From: Morchella semilibera
Lineage: Eukaryota > Ascomycota > Pezizomycetes > Pezizales > Morchellaceae
Length of the DNA: 64,000 nt
NCBI GenBank assembly: GCA_009192285.1
Contig: WBVU01000016.1
Location: 1,251,101-1,315,100 of the forward strand
Direction: 5' to 3'
Part shown: positions 47,332 through 59,990 of the stretch, one piece after another
Position numbering within the stretch: the stretch's first letter is position 1
How the letters are laid out: the number at the start of each line of letters is the position of its first letter
Position numbers and translations under genes: made by a program
The notes under the pieces: generated by a model
The model's input: the letters and a program-made list of their open reading frames with translations, nothing else
What the model was told of the DNA's origin: nothing
Databases searched by the model: none

Positions 47332-50300
47332 CTACTTCTGGCCACCAATCCCCAGGTGCATCCTCTTCACCCTCAATACCGCGTACGCTACTAGCCTATA
47401 CATGATTGCCGTCATAGCCAGCCCAAACAAACTCCACTCTACACCGTCCGTCCCCATCCCAAATAGCTTTAGGGCCTGCTCCCCCGTAGCGAGCGGGCAC
47501 CCACCTCCAGGAAGCCTCTGCGCGTCCGTACAAGTAAACTTCACGCCCATGAGCGAATACGGCGTGAGATTCTGCGCCGCATACTTGCTTGGCGAAAGAT
47601 AGTTAAACGCCTCCATAAATGCTGGCATATCGATACTCATGATACCGCCCATGAAGACACCTATGGAGAGGATTGTGCTCGTGACGTTGACGGAGAAGCC
47701 TGTGTGGGTGAAGAGGGTATTGAAAAATATTCCAACGCTCTCGCCGCATGAGGTGATGCAAAAGGCATTGAATGTTACGATGAAGAAGAGCTTGACGGTG
47801 TGGGGAAGGCCAACAGCGAAGACGGCGAGGACGGCGAAGATGAGGGAGGTAACGATCTCGAAAGGGACCTCGATAGTGAGGTAGGCGATAAAGAATACGG
47901 TGACACCGTAAGCACGGTCGTCGTGCTCTTTATAAAAGACATCGCGCTCAAAGGGGTAAACTGAGACATTCTGGAGCATGCCGACGAAGACCACTACAAT
48001 TGGTTAGCATCATGGTCTATCACTCACCACATACCCCCTTGCTTCGCAGAAAGAAATGAAACTCACATGATAAGACCTGCTGAATAAAGCCAACACGATT
48101 CTGAACTGAGTAATAGTCATGCTTGAGTGGCGAGTAGAATAGGGCCAAAACGACACCCAACCCCACCACTTGCATTAACCTCGCCACAACCTGTTGCGGC
48201 TGCCTCCACATATTAATGAGCCCCCTGCGAAGGAGTATCGGGTACGCCGTTGAAAACGGTGCCTTTGTCCTCTTCATCTGGCCCAGTTCCGCCGGCAAGC
48301 TAATCTCCTTCGGCTCCGCCCCTTCCTCAAGGGCCAGTGCTTCGGTATGTGAGAACCGGTCAATAAGCCTTTGAACCTTCTCCCTCGATGTCGCTTCGCG
48401 GTCTGCCTGCTGGAGGTCAACCGTCACAAGGTCGAGCGCAAAGTCAGCAGGATTAGTGGTGGCCGGGCATGGATATCCCAGAGAATCAAAGTAAGTCAGC
48501 ATCTGATCGCCTCTGCCCGAATACACAAGATGGCCACCCCTGGCCAGTAGCAGGATATTTCCAAATTCTTGAAACAGGTCTGAACGACTTTGATGAATCG
48601 TCGAAATGACGGTTCTGCCTTCCTCCGCGAGCCCGCGCAACACGCCAATAATCGATGCGGCCGTAAAGGCGTCAAGCCCCGAAGTCGGTTCATCAAGCAA
48701 CAAAATACGAGGTTCAGTCAAAATCTGTACCGCAATAGTCACACGCCGCTTCTCACCGCCCGAGATCCCCTTCACAAACTCACTCCCAATGAGATTGTCT
48801 GCGCACTCCTTCAAGCCCATCTTCAAAATGACCTCCTCGGCCCGCCGATGCTTCTCCTCCTTCGACATCCATTTTGGGAGCCTTAGGGCCGCGGCAAACT
48901 GCAGTGTCTCCCTTACTGTCAAAGAGGGTAATAACGCATCGTCATCTTGCGTCACATACGAACATAACGAACGAATCACTGCATCAGATGGTAGCGCGCC
49001 ATTGAACAGCATCTTCCCTGACGCGCGGTAGCGTGTGGAAATCGAGCTGTGAAGCCGCCTTGACATCAAGTTCAGGAGCGTACTCTTTCCGCTACCCGAG
49101 GGGCCCATAATGACATTCAGCTTCCCAGCCTCAAAACGGGAGCTCACACCTTTCAAAATCCGTAGTTCTACGGTGCTTTTAGTATCACCAAATAATCCGA
49201 GCGATATTCCCGGCTTCTCAATGTTGAGGCTGCAGTTGTCTAGGACAACCTCGATTGCCTTGACCTGCTCTCTGCCGGTGTGGCAGATGTATTCCTTTCC
49301 AGCACTGCTATCTTTTTCGTCTGGCTTTGTGCGCGCGGAAGAGACATTGATATCGACGGGTTTGAACTTAAGGAACATGCCGGCGACAATGTAAAGGAAG
49401 ATGGCCCAAGCAACATTGATCACTATTGGTACAGTTCGCCAGTGCTCCGGAAAATCCAGTGAGTCGAGAATAAACTTGCCTGTATACTCAAGACATTCTG
49501 GATTTGCGGGGGATGCATTCGTAGCCGGGCAAGCATAGAACGAATCGGAGAACTCGTTCGAGACGAGAGCCCCAAAAGCGTACCACTATCATTGACCCAT
49601 TAGCACCTCCACCCCCCACTACATCACGGGAAAAAAAGGTGCTTACATTATACGAGATGTATTTACACCACCTCACATAGACCGGCATCGTTCCAGCCTG
49701 TAGAAAATACCCACACGCCACACTCTGCACTGTATACGACAGATTGGCTGCCAGTGCCGCCTCTGCAAAGTTCCTACTCACACCAACACATACCGTTGCA
49801 AAGTTCACCGCCAGAAATTGCCCCAGAAGCACCAATGAAAGAAACACAAAGTACTGTACTGCGTCCGCATCGAACCCGACCATAAAGTAGAATATGGTCG
49901 AAAAAAGAAACGGCACTGCAATATCCTCACAAAGCCTTGCAATCCGCCTGCTGACCAGGAAGCCAATAACACTGACGACACCCTCGCCTCGCTCGCGGTC
50001 AAACAACTTGATGTCGATCTCAGAGAGACGGTACGTCTCAAAAAGAAGAATGAGGTATCCCTGAAGTGAGGCAGCAATATAGAGTGCTGCTTGACGAGTC
50101 CTAATGCCAGAGAGTGATCTATCAACGTCAAAGAATATCCAGCCGGAAATAATGGCTATTATGACTGCCTCAAAGAGCGCGCCAGCGATACCCATAGGGT
50201 CCCTGAACGTGATTTTGAGGCCTCTCCTTGTCAACACTGCAATCTCCCTCATAAGCCCGGGCCCAGACCGCAGCTTATCCATACCACCACCTACAAATCC

Positions 50301-51578
50301 CGACGGAGCAGCTTCATTGGCAGCTTCATCTCTGCCTCCACCGACACTCTCCCCCGCCAGCACCTTCACTTCTACCTCCCGCCATTTCCCCACAAGCTCT
50401 GTTATCCTCCCCCTTGAGGCCTCCTCTGCCTCTGCACTGCGATAATCCACCGCCGCCAAATCCACCAAGAAGTCAGCTGGGTTCACATGCTCCGGAAGGG
50501 GCCACCCAAGTGCCTTAAAGTGCTCTAACACCCCATCCGTCTTCCCCGCATACAATGGCTTCCCCCTACTTAGCAGCACAATCCTATCAAACAACCCCCA
50601 GATCTCTGACCTTGGTTGATGCACTGTCGTGATAACCGTGCGGCCCCTACTTGCTAAATTCTTGAGCGTCCTCACCACTTGGAAGGCACTCGTCGCGTCC
50701 AGCCCGGTCGTCGGCTCATCAAGAAACAGCACACTCGGATTCGCAAGCAGCTGTACCCCGATTGAGGTGCGGCGCTTCTCGCCGCCAGAGCACCCCTTGT
50801 GCGACCCGTCACCGATGCGTGTATCCGCACACTCCTTGAGACCCAGCTGCAGGATCACCTCCTCAACGACCCGGGTTCGCTCGGCAGCGCTTGTGGAGGC
50901 GGGCAGCCGCAGCTCCGCAGAGTACTGCAGGGTTTCCCTGACTGTTAGGGTCGGCAGCAGAACATCTTGTTGCATGACGTAGGCATAACTAATAGCTGAG
51001 AGCGGGCGGCCACCGGCGAAGACAGTGCTTCCAGTGATGTGCAGGTTGGTGCCCGTCATACGGGAGGACATAATGTTGAGCATTGAAGTCTTTCCACCCA
51101 ATTAGTATGGCCATTAGATTGAAACTCTCCACTAACTGTGAGGAAAGGGGGGTGGGGTGGGGTGGGAGAAACAGACCTTTCCGCTACCACTACCACCAAT
51201 GATTGCCGTAAGCTCTCCGGCGGGGAAGTCAGCGGATACCGCATCAAGAATCTTTTTCTCCTCTTCTAGCGGTTCTGGAGCCTCTCCCCCACTCTGCGAG
51301 GGATTGGGCTTCTTTTTCTTCTTTTTGCCCAGTGTCGAGTGGGCAGAGACCCCAATTGTGAGGCCACGGACAGAGACGTCAACGGGCTCTACGGAGCGGA
51401 AAGAGATGTGTTCCTGCTGTGAGGAAGACGATGAGGACCCAAATTCCGTATCCGTCTCACTGCCAGCCTTTGTGATATTGCCCATGATTCCAGGTTTCTC
51501 TCCACCAGTGGGGGGGATACGGCCCTCGGGATCAGGCGTGTTGGTGATGTCGAGAGCCTTCTCGCTGGGCTGCTCCAT
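47332..51578 (-). CDS. Full-size ABCG transporter (NBD-TMD-NBD-TMD, white-brown type)
   Basis: Four minus-strand exons, 51578-51177, 51089-49647, 49585-48067 and 47993-47332, give 1,341 residues. Two half-transporters are fused. The first nucleotide-binding domain has Walker A GGSGSGKTS (about residue 128, split by an intron), signature CSGGEKRR and Walker B VLFLDEPTTGLD. The second has GPSGSGKST (776-784), ISGGEKRR and ILLLDEPTSGLD. Each is followed by about six membrane helices. The nucleotide-binding-first order and motifs match the fungal ABCG group related to Drosophila white and human ABCG half transporters, not the PDR type with degenerate sites: both ATP sites look complete. Substrate unknown; sterol, lipid or toxin export is typical of the family. 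A Ser/Gln-rich and Lys-rich N-terminal tail precedes the first domain. Confidence 0.95.
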
Positions 51579-52410
51579 AAATGTATGTACGGATGGATGG
51601 ATGGGATGGAAGGATTTGGAGTGTGAGAGATAGAGAGAGGTGCCAATTTTTCGAAGTCAACGTTAAACAAACAGAGAAGGCAGTGAAGAAGTGAAAGAGT
51701 AAATTTTACTGAGTTGAAAAGAGCCCCTGTCGTACTGTTTATTATTCCTGCAGTAACAGTAGCAACAGAAGTGCAGAACAAACTCTGAGCAGGAAAGACA
51801 GGAAGACAGCAGGGAGACAGGGAGACAGGACGACGACAACTGTCAGAATCAGAAAAAGCCACTGTTGTCCTCAATGCTAGCAAATACTCAAAAGAATGTA
51901 ACACAGGCAGAGAAAGTCGAGGGGAGAGATACACGGACAGATAAACAGACAGAATTATAATGGGGGCCTAAGAAATGGTCTAGGTACGTATTTCCACCAT
52001 CCCGTCTACCCCCCAGCCCACATCTGATCTATCCCACTCTTCATCTCCTCGGCTCGCCCTGATTCCCATATCGGGCGACGCCTCCTAGAGGATTTCGTTC
52101 GAGTGTACTTCCAATCCATCCTGATTGGATCCTCCTGTCTTTCCACCCTCCTCCCCCCCCGTCGGGCTTTAGTCGCAAAGCTATAATTGAACAAATCTCC
52201 GAATTTCCCCCCGGGATTGTCTCTTTACATTGCAGGGCAGATCACCTCCGCGTCCATTTCGTGGACCCATACATATTATGGCGTGGGTATATTTCCACTA
52301 TTCATTTTTTGCGGTTTCCCGATCGCGGGAAGCACATGACGGAGAAGCTGGATCGGGATAATGTCATCCCGTGCCTTGCCATGTTGTACCTAATAATGGC
52401 TGGTGTGTGA

Positions 52411-52458
52411 GTTGTGGTGGTGGTTGTTGTTGTTGTTGTTGTTGTGGTGGTGGTGGTG
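52411..52458. repeat. (GTT/GTG)n microsatellite
   Basis: This is a trinucleotide array, GTG then GTT then GTG units, about 48 bases long, in non-coding DNA. Confidence 0.85.
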
Positions 52459-53426
52459 CCCAGCTCGGTGCTGGTGGAAACCGGTTAGTTCGGATGGATA
52501 TGGTTGGACTAGATTAGTTCGTGCTGGCTTAACGACGGTCGGAGGTACGAATATAAGCTCAGAACTGTTACTGCTTAAGCTTGTACTGCCCTGTAACTAC
52601 GCCGGTACGGACTCATCAATCCCCTTCCAGGTTTTTTCCTTTTCTCTTTCCTGAAATAGTCGCCCTGTGTCTCGTAGACATGCATCGCAATGTGTTGTTT
52701 GTGCGGATAACCATCAAGCGCAAAAAAGAAAAGAAAACAACCCCCCCCCTAGAAAGGTGTGCAAGCAGGAAAGTATCTTCTTACTTACAGAGTGGGAAAG
52801 ACACCCCATTAAATAGATAAAAGAACAGAGAGAGAGGGGAGTCAAACTAAATAAATAGCTCGCTGCGCGTACACTCTGGAAATCTCCGTTACGTCTATCC
52901 ATGCTCTTGGGAATGGGAAGCGGAGCTTGCCGGCCTGGTGGAGGAGTGGAGATCTCTAATCAGTTAGCCGGGTATAGGAAGCATTAGGCGAATACGTGTA
53001 ACCATGGGGATTAACCTTTTTCCCCCGGTCAGGTTTGTTTGGGATTTGGTAGGTTTCAGCCTGTTTTTGTTGGTGAGGCAAATGACTTTGATATTAAAAA
53101 GAAAAAGACCTGAGAGTGCCGGATCTGTTGGCATGGAATGGGATGGGATGGATACTTGGGCTTCACTGCATGATGTTTTTCCGGGAATGGGGATCCGGAT
53201 AGCTGCCGAGAGCAATTGATACAGACAGTCGATCAACGAGGGCACCACGCAAGCTCAACTCCGCCCCTCTCGTGCTTAAGCTTGCAGGTTTATGGTTGGA
53301 TTCCTTAATTGCATCATCATGCCGTGTACATATATACTCGTAGGTCCATTGAGATTATACAGTTTAGCAATATCATGGACTACATGAGCCAACCAAACAG
53401 CAGCCACGGCGATGTGCTATAGTACT

Positions 53427-53556
53427 CGGGGCAGGCAATAAGAACCTGAAAATGCAAGCTGCAAGCAAGGGCTCAATTTAGTGTAGCTTTTCACCAGTCG
53501 CGAATCAGAGGTTGTTACCATCAAAACTCATTTTCAGGTTCTTCTTGCCTACCCCT
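53427..53556. mobile_element. Short foldback/MITE-like element
   Basis: The ends are inverted copies of about 28 bp: CGGGGCAGGCAATAAGAACC at the left and the complement of AGGGGTAGGCAAGAAGAACC at the right, continuing to CTGAAAATG in both. AGTACT flanks each side (53421-53426 and 53557-53562) and may be a target duplication, although TA inside it is an alternative. There is no coding capacity. Confidence 0.65.
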
Positions 53557-55053
53557 AGTACTAGTACCTTTGAACGCTGGCAGTCCATCTTCTGGCACAT
53601 GAAGTACTAGTACATTAGTAGAGTATGTAGATGATGGATTCTACATACTTGTAAGTGAATTGTAGACCACAAACGTACATGCATGTACCTCAAAACAACG
53701 TATTCCTCAGATCTGATCATATGCTCCTTCCCCCCTCACCTCTCACAGCCCATCACACCCCGTCATCCTCCTCCCATCTCTCCTCGAGGCCTCTCACCCC
53801 TTCCACACAACTCATTGACATGAATCTCAATCTCTTGGGTCGCTCGTTGGGGGGCATCTTCCACTGCATCTCACGGGAACTCCCGCACGCGCACACGGAG
53901 ATTGCCAGCGGGATTGTGTCACCACCTTGCAGGGCAAGGCAGTTTTAGTGCGCGTGGTGGTACATACATAAGCATGTAAATAGCTCCTCCCATGTCTGCA
54001 ACGATTACAACTCAAGGATTCAAGTTGCTGATATTGAAAGTTGCATAGTACTCGCAGGAGGAAAAGAACCTTTTAATATGGCACTGCCCGAAAGCTTTAT
54101 TAATAACCCCCAGACACACCAAGTGGACAGTTCAAATGCGGGACTGAAAGACCACCAACTGGTCTAGCGCCGTCTAGTTCCCAGATCAACCTATCCCAAC
54201 GCCCGTCCCCGCCCCCAACTCAGGCCCAAAGGCCTAGGCTGGGCCTGCCCCGCCGCCGGCTGCAAAGGACGGGGCTTCTCCGTCTGGGGTGCCTTGCCAG
54301 CCCGTGCTTCATCCTTTCTGGGGGGAGGGAGCCGAGTGAATGCCCTTGCACCTGCCCTGTGTGGGCGAAGATGAGCGAAACTATCGAGAGGACGGTACCG
54401 AGGGAGGGTAGAGGAAAGGTGGTAAGGCGTTTTGCTAGCAGACTCCTGTGTCTTGGTTATTAGTTATGGCGTGGATATCTAATCAACAAAAGTGTTTCAT
54501 TTGAAAACATGCTAGACAGCGTGGTCAGGAGCTACTACTAGGTACATGGAGCTACAATGGCGGTAGTACTAGTATTAAGGCCGATCCAGTAGCGCCCACA
54601 AACATGTGCGCCTGGTCATTGACGGCGGCGCAAGAACAGGTGCGTATCCACGGCTCCAATACATACCGCCCAATCACAGCTCTGGGAGATTGGTTCTCTC
54701 GGCAAGTATATTATGTATAAACTTGCTTGCGCCTGACGCAGGGCAAGCTAATTGATGGCGCCTTTTTCTAGTGTACGAAACAATACAGCCTACTAATTGT
54801 GGTTGTTGTAAGCCTCGTTGTTGACGTCACTTGCAAAAACGCCAATGATCACGATACCTAGTTTTCAGCAATTGAAACATCTTTTGTACTGTTGTCTACT
54901 AACTACATTAAACCCAACCTTAACCCCAACTCCATTTCCCAGAGTATACCATCGAGAATAACGAAAGAAAGAGAATGACCTAGCTAACAAAACCCAGAAC
55001 CAGCCTAATATAAACAAAAGAAAAGCGCCCCCCCCCCCGGGGCGACTGGCCCG

Positions 55054-55645
55054 CTATTTCATTGCATGGGCGACTACGTCCACCCCACTTCCACTCCTAT
55101 GCCAAACAGCCAGTAGTGATCCGCACCTAGAGCAACTATGCTTCACGTCCTTCAAACTTTTCATCATATACGGCACACACCCGAGACAGCACCCCGCGCA
55201 TGTTATTGCCGCCCACAAACTATTTCTCCCGTCAGCTCCAACCCCATGTCCACAAAAAAGGCCAAAAGAAACACATGTAGGGTTGGGGTTAAACTTACTG
55301 CGTAAAGTTCCCAATCTTGTCCGTACATACCGTTGCCCCACGGTGGTTGCAGATGGGACAATCGACGGGTGCCGGGCCGCGCGAAAGCGCATATAGCGGA
55401 AAGGTGGCCAGGTATTTACTGCTGCCGTGGGAGGCCACACGATGAGCCGGGATGTATTCGGGGGCGTATGAGGAGTTGGTGCGCATCGGGATGGAGCCTG
55501 TAGCGGCGGAGTCGGGGACCGATGGTGAGACGGTCGAAGGGGAGAAGGGGGTTGGGATGGGGTGTGGGTCGGAGATGGGGGTTTGGGTTCGGATGGTGTA
55601 GGCGGGGGGGTGGGTCGGCTCTGGTGTTGTGGGTTGAGGCGACAT
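55054..55645 (-). CDS. LITAF-domain (SIMPLE-like) membrane-associated zinc protein
   Basis: Two minus-strand exons, 55645-55299 and 55219-55054, give 170 residues. A Pro/Ser/Thr-rich N-terminal half with a PPAY motif (13-16, a typical binding site for WW domains of Nedd4/Rsp5 ligases) precedes a LITAF domain. The zinc pairs are Cys96-x2-Cys99 in DCPICN and Cys145-x2-Cys148 in HSCSRCG, flanking a hydrophobic Cys-rich stretch (about 119-135) that dips into the membrane in this family. LITAF proteins act at late endosomes and lysosomes in protein sorting; a fungal role is less clear. The frame is open upstream, but 55645 is the first ATG. A run of 12 C lies just beyond the stop. Confidence 0.88.
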
Positions 55646-58600
55646 GGTGATAGCTATAGTGGGAGGACTAGTTACTGATAGTAAGAGTAGTAGTAGTGGA
55701 GGTTGTGGGTAGTAGAATGAGTAGTAAGTAAGGAGGAGGAGTGAGCGTAGTAGCAAGAGTAGTAGTGGTGAATAGAGGTGCCTATGTAGTTATAGCAGTG
55801 GTGGTCGTCGGTGAGACCATTAGTACTATCGGCATACCATATCCAATAGCAAACAGAGAGTCTTTCTAGGTTCTTATATATATTTCACTCCCCCCTGCTC
55901 TCTACGGATCACTAGTCACATTCTAACCAGAGTATGCCTCGTTGACAGACCTCGATCCCGTATCATATATACATTAATACATCGATCCCCGTAATTAACA
56001 TTGATCAGAGTCGGTGTTCTTTCTGCCCGTCTCACAGCCCACTTATCTTCAAGTGCAAAAATATGAGGACGTACCTGTGTCTATAGGCATATACACCATG
56101 CAGATACATGTATAGGTTCTGGAAACACTTTTCGTACAAGCTTTGTGCACCGCGCGAGCATCCCCGTATACGTTGTTGAAGCTACACGTAAGCACATAAA
56201 CAGGTTAAGACCAACCCAAGCATGCTTCTGACCCCCAATAGGCATTCTTCTGCCCCGGAGCTGGAGTTGATTATTCTTCTTTCGAGAGAATGTGTTTTAT
56301 ACATAGTACTACATAGGTTAGATACATGATATCTATAGCGCAACGTCATCACCGTGAGGCTCGGTATCGATAATCCTGCCAAGGTGAGTGATTAGTCGTG
56401 AGCGAGTACGACTGCATACGTAAGGGATGTTGTAGGTTGTAGGCGGGGCAACCAATTCCAGCCAACCATGCAACCACCTGCCTCTTGAACTCAGTATCCC
56501 GCGGTCCGTCAACGCTGACCCCCCCCCCCCTATACTAGAGAGACGAGATTTCTATGGGGTCTATTATTTGATAAGAGAGAGATAACGGTACCAATTTACT
56601 TTTTCTCGGGACGGAGGAGGTCATCATCTTACTGACGAACGACGAGATTATACAGTGACAGTTAACGTTAGTATACAGTTGTGTGGTCAAGTAGAGTACT
56701 GGGGACAAGTAAGGTTGTCCTACCGAGAATCACAGCACCCCAAGCCTGTCCGTTCTCGAGTCCCTGATTCCGGACGGCCGTGATAGTCATGTGCGATACG
56801 GCGGATCCAATATATGGTAGGATTAGGAAGCATAGAATATCACTCGGTGCGCTCCTCCAGCAGGGGTACTAAAGCCAACCAGAGGCCGTGATCGAATATG
56901 CAAGTTTTGGTGTAGAGTATCCCTGTTGCAGCACAATGAATCTCCTCAGATACCACGGCAGATACCAGCGGTTATAAAAACGATAGAGAAAGGCATTAAG
57001 CATTAAAGGGTAATCTCCGGATATTCACGGCATAGGAATTGAGCACTAGGCTCATGGCAGAGCTAAGGGTAACACAATATGACAATACACCGCCCAGGGT
57101 AGATCTATAGATCTAGAACGAGGTGGAAACCTTCATGTGGGAGGACAGAGATAGAGTCACTTTGGGGTTGGGAATTATTAGCCAAATTGGCCAAATTTCA
57201 TATAATATAGCCTCAGTTCATCCTTAATTGCACTCTATCTATCAAACTTTTTTTTTGTTTGATTCATAATTGTATTTTATCTATCAGACTGCGCAAAGGT
57301 CGATGCATCAAGTAAAAGGAAAGTAAAATGCGCCAGGAGGCCCATATTGGCGATATACCTATAAGGTACCCCGGCCCTATGGTACATTCGGTCAGTGTTT
57401 AAAATAAAAGCTTTAGTGCCATGTTTTATTTAAACCAATAGCCTGCTTAAGTTAAACAACGGTCTGTGCAGTACATGTGGCCCACGATGGCGAAGCACTT
57501 CGCGCCTCGCCCCGAAGCAAACGCCTCGATCGAGGTGATTCGAGGTATACCCTTCCATGAGTCGAAGAACCTCGATACATGGTATGTTCCTTGACTCGGA
57601 TTGACTCGAATCGACTTAATACATGTATATACTCTTCAAACCGCCAGAGCAGAAATACTCGTGTATTATAGATCCTGGGTGATCAAACTAGATAAGAACT
57701 ACATGTATTGGGAACTCACTGCCAAGACCTACCTCGAGGGGAATCGAAGAGTAGATCTCATAAGAGGGGGAGGGTAGCTCGGTACCCCTGTCTTCGCCTC
57801 GATGCGCTTCATAGACCACCGGTTTGTTTAAGGTGAACAAAATAATGTTTAACCTAAACTGCAAATAGTTTGTTAAATGATAGGTTTGAATATATTCTCA
57901 ACATCATCACTATTACTACTACTACTAGCTATTACCAACATCGGAAGCTAGACTAGTATAATTATATGAAAATATTGTATATGCCTTTTCTAGATCTATT
58001 TTGGCTAGATTCATATTAGTATAATTCTTTTAAGAATGGTATTTCCCAACTTTTATAGGCCTATTGACATGACAGTGAACAACATTTGAAGGCGCTGTTA
58101 ATATAACTTGTTATTAACTAACCTTTGTTGATAACTTCGGAGAGAAATAAATATCGTCATGACAATCTGTATTTGTTCCGCCAGTTTTATAAAGTCCTCC
58201 TCGTTGTTTGCTTTAAACACTAAGAACCGTTGCTTATTTCAAATCTCTACCTCATGGTCTGTTTAACTTAAACTATGTCGATCGATTGTTTACTTTAAAC
58301 AATGAACGGGCAATTTAAACAACAGTTCTTATGTTAAACAACACTGGTGGCCATGGGTCGAATGTACCACAGGGTACGTGTGAACGGCTTGAGGTCGCAG
58401 TACTTGGGATACTGATATAGCGGCCAGTATATTCTGCAAACAAAGGTTATATATATGCTCGTGCGGTCATATGTGCTCAGAAGCGGCCAGCTCTCCTTTT
58501 TCTGGCATGTAGCATGGTGGGATTCGAATCAAAATTCTCCTTCGCGGGCCGAGTTATCAAGCAATAGATGGCTTTCCGTAGAAATTTAGATTCCAGAATT

Positions 58601-59255
58601 TGGGTCTGAACAGAGGGGGGGTTGGTTGGTCCAGACCCCTAAACGTCAGAAACCTGGAAAGAAACTATATTATCGGCCTCCGCCACACCGGCCAGAAAAT
58701 GCAGGCTCTGAAGCTTCTATGCGAGGTCATCCAATCAATTCTGTACAATTAATAAATTAGGAGAAAACAAATCTCCTTGGCGGGTCGTGTACGTGTGGTA
58801 TCAGGGTTAGGAATCCGAGTGATAAGATGTGATACAGCCTCATGATTCAGGGGGATACCGCACAAGGCTAACCAGCTGTTGCTCGCCTTGGAAAAGCTTG
58901 ATCTGGGCACCGAATCCTTATGTTTGGGAGTATTTTCTTACCGCTGTAGAAACTAGCTCTATTGATCATTGCCAAGGGAAGCGGCTATTCACGGTGGCTG
59001 ACTAGCCTCACATCACGCGATCGATAAGATACTAACGCGCAATCAATTGGTCTTGGCCCAGATCATACCATTCAAATACAATTCAAGATCTCCCTTCTGG
59101 AGGCCCCATTTAGCAATCCTTGGGTAGCTGTGATTTAGTAATGTTGGGAGTGCCGTATATGTCTATTCTAAAACTATTTACAAAGAACGAATACCTTTCG
59201 TCTAGGGAACATATTTAATGCCTAGTGGTAGTTATATATAGGCTCATAACACCAC
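55646..59255. other. Intergenic region with a 1-kb TA-flanked element
   Basis: This is the upstream flank of the LITAF gene and the 3' flank of Erv1. Apart from the element at 57369-58374 and TACATGTA near 56104, 57623 and 57702, I see no gene or named repeat. Confidence 0.55.
57369..58374. mobile_element. Non-autonomous TA-flanked DNA transposon (about 1 kb)
   Basis: The left end CCCCGGCCCTATGGTACATT and the complement of the right end, CCCTGTGGTACATTCGACCC, are inverted copies that differ by small gaps, then resume with CAGTGTT(G)TTTAA. TA flanks both ends. Subterminal regions at both sides repeat TTTAAAC/GTTAAAC words, a layout typical of transposase-binding arrays. There is no long reading frame, so it is a deletion derivative or MITE, probably of the Tc1/mariner type. 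The ends have diverged, suggesting an older insertion. Confidence 0.6.
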
Positions 59256-59990
59256 TCAATCGCACCTTCCATCCTTCCAACCCGTCCTCCACCTTTCTTC
59301 CCACTTCGAACAATCAAACTCGCTCTTTCCAAGTTTAACATTAACGTTATTATGTGCCTTGCACATCCATAACCCAAATTCACTTCTACCACTTAGATGT
59401 CCTCTGCGGCCCCCTTGTTCTTCTGCAACCTTAAGCTTGTTCTTTGGCTCCTGAATATACTCCTGAAAGTCCTCAGCGCATACCCAACAGGGATATACCC
59501 GTGAGAACAATGAAATGAACTCTTTCATTTCGGATTGTTGGGCTGGCGTGGCGGTGGAAGGGTATGTAGCTGCTATTGTGTGTAGCAGGGTCCAGGTAGA
59601 TCGCCCAAGGGTTTCTACATCGGGGGGGCAATCAGAGGGTACTGAATCAAAAAATCAACTTTCTGTATATCTTTTACTCTGCGTGAGAATAGATGTGCCT
59701 TACAGGTTGTGGGACTAACAATGGAAGTAGTTGCAGCGGCGGCAGTTCCTGCTGCAGCAGCGCTCCCGGGTCTTTCTTTGGCGGTTTTCTTCGTCCAATC
59801 CCGGAAGCTGGTACACGAACGGCATCTATTTCAACACCAGGCACCGTATTTATTAGTACATCTACGAAGCTTTCCCCGTCAGAGTTCAAACTCACGGCTT
59901 CCCGTTTTTGTCTAATACCACTACTCCTTTGGGGAACGACTTTTTTGCCTCTGGTGCTGTCGAAGGTTCGGGGGAAGGTAGTTCGGACAT
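59256..59990 (-). CDS. ERV1: Mitochondrial FAD-linked sulfhydryl oxidase Erv1
   Basis: Three minus-strand exons, 59990-59896, 59825-59704 and 59641-59256, give 200 residues. The shuttle disulfide is Cys33-Cys36 in CRSC, the active site Cys124-x2-Cys127 in YPCWVCAEDF, and the structural pair Cys166/Cys183. The FAD-binding block MCKAHNNVN and the end WRTGWKDGRCD are family signatures. An Ala/Thr-rich linker (about 53-72) joins shuttle arm and core. Erv1 reoxidises Mia40 in the intermembrane space during import of cysteine-rich proteins. The ATG at 59990 sits in a strong CCACCATG context; an in-frame ATG at 60113 would add 41 residues with basic character. Compared with yeast, about 14 extra residues lie between YIQ and GRSEFG. 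Confidence 0.95.

Larger units (their letters stand above)
51579..55053. other. Intergenic region with GTT/GTG repeat and a foldback MITE
   Basis: This holds the ABC gene's upstream flank (CT/GA-rich), a GTT/GTG microsatellite (52411-52458), a 130-bp foldback element (53427-53556) and a GC-rich block at 54170-54420 in which I find no convincing frame. No gene is recognised. Confidence 0.55.

Noticed and set aside
54170-54420. GC-rich block as a possible exon
   Set aside because: All frames are short and of low complexity; no splice partners or protein similarity could be seen.
58515-58580. GATTCGAATC, B-box-like word on both strands
   Set aside because: The palindrome alone mimics a T loop; flanking bases do not form a T or acceptor stem.
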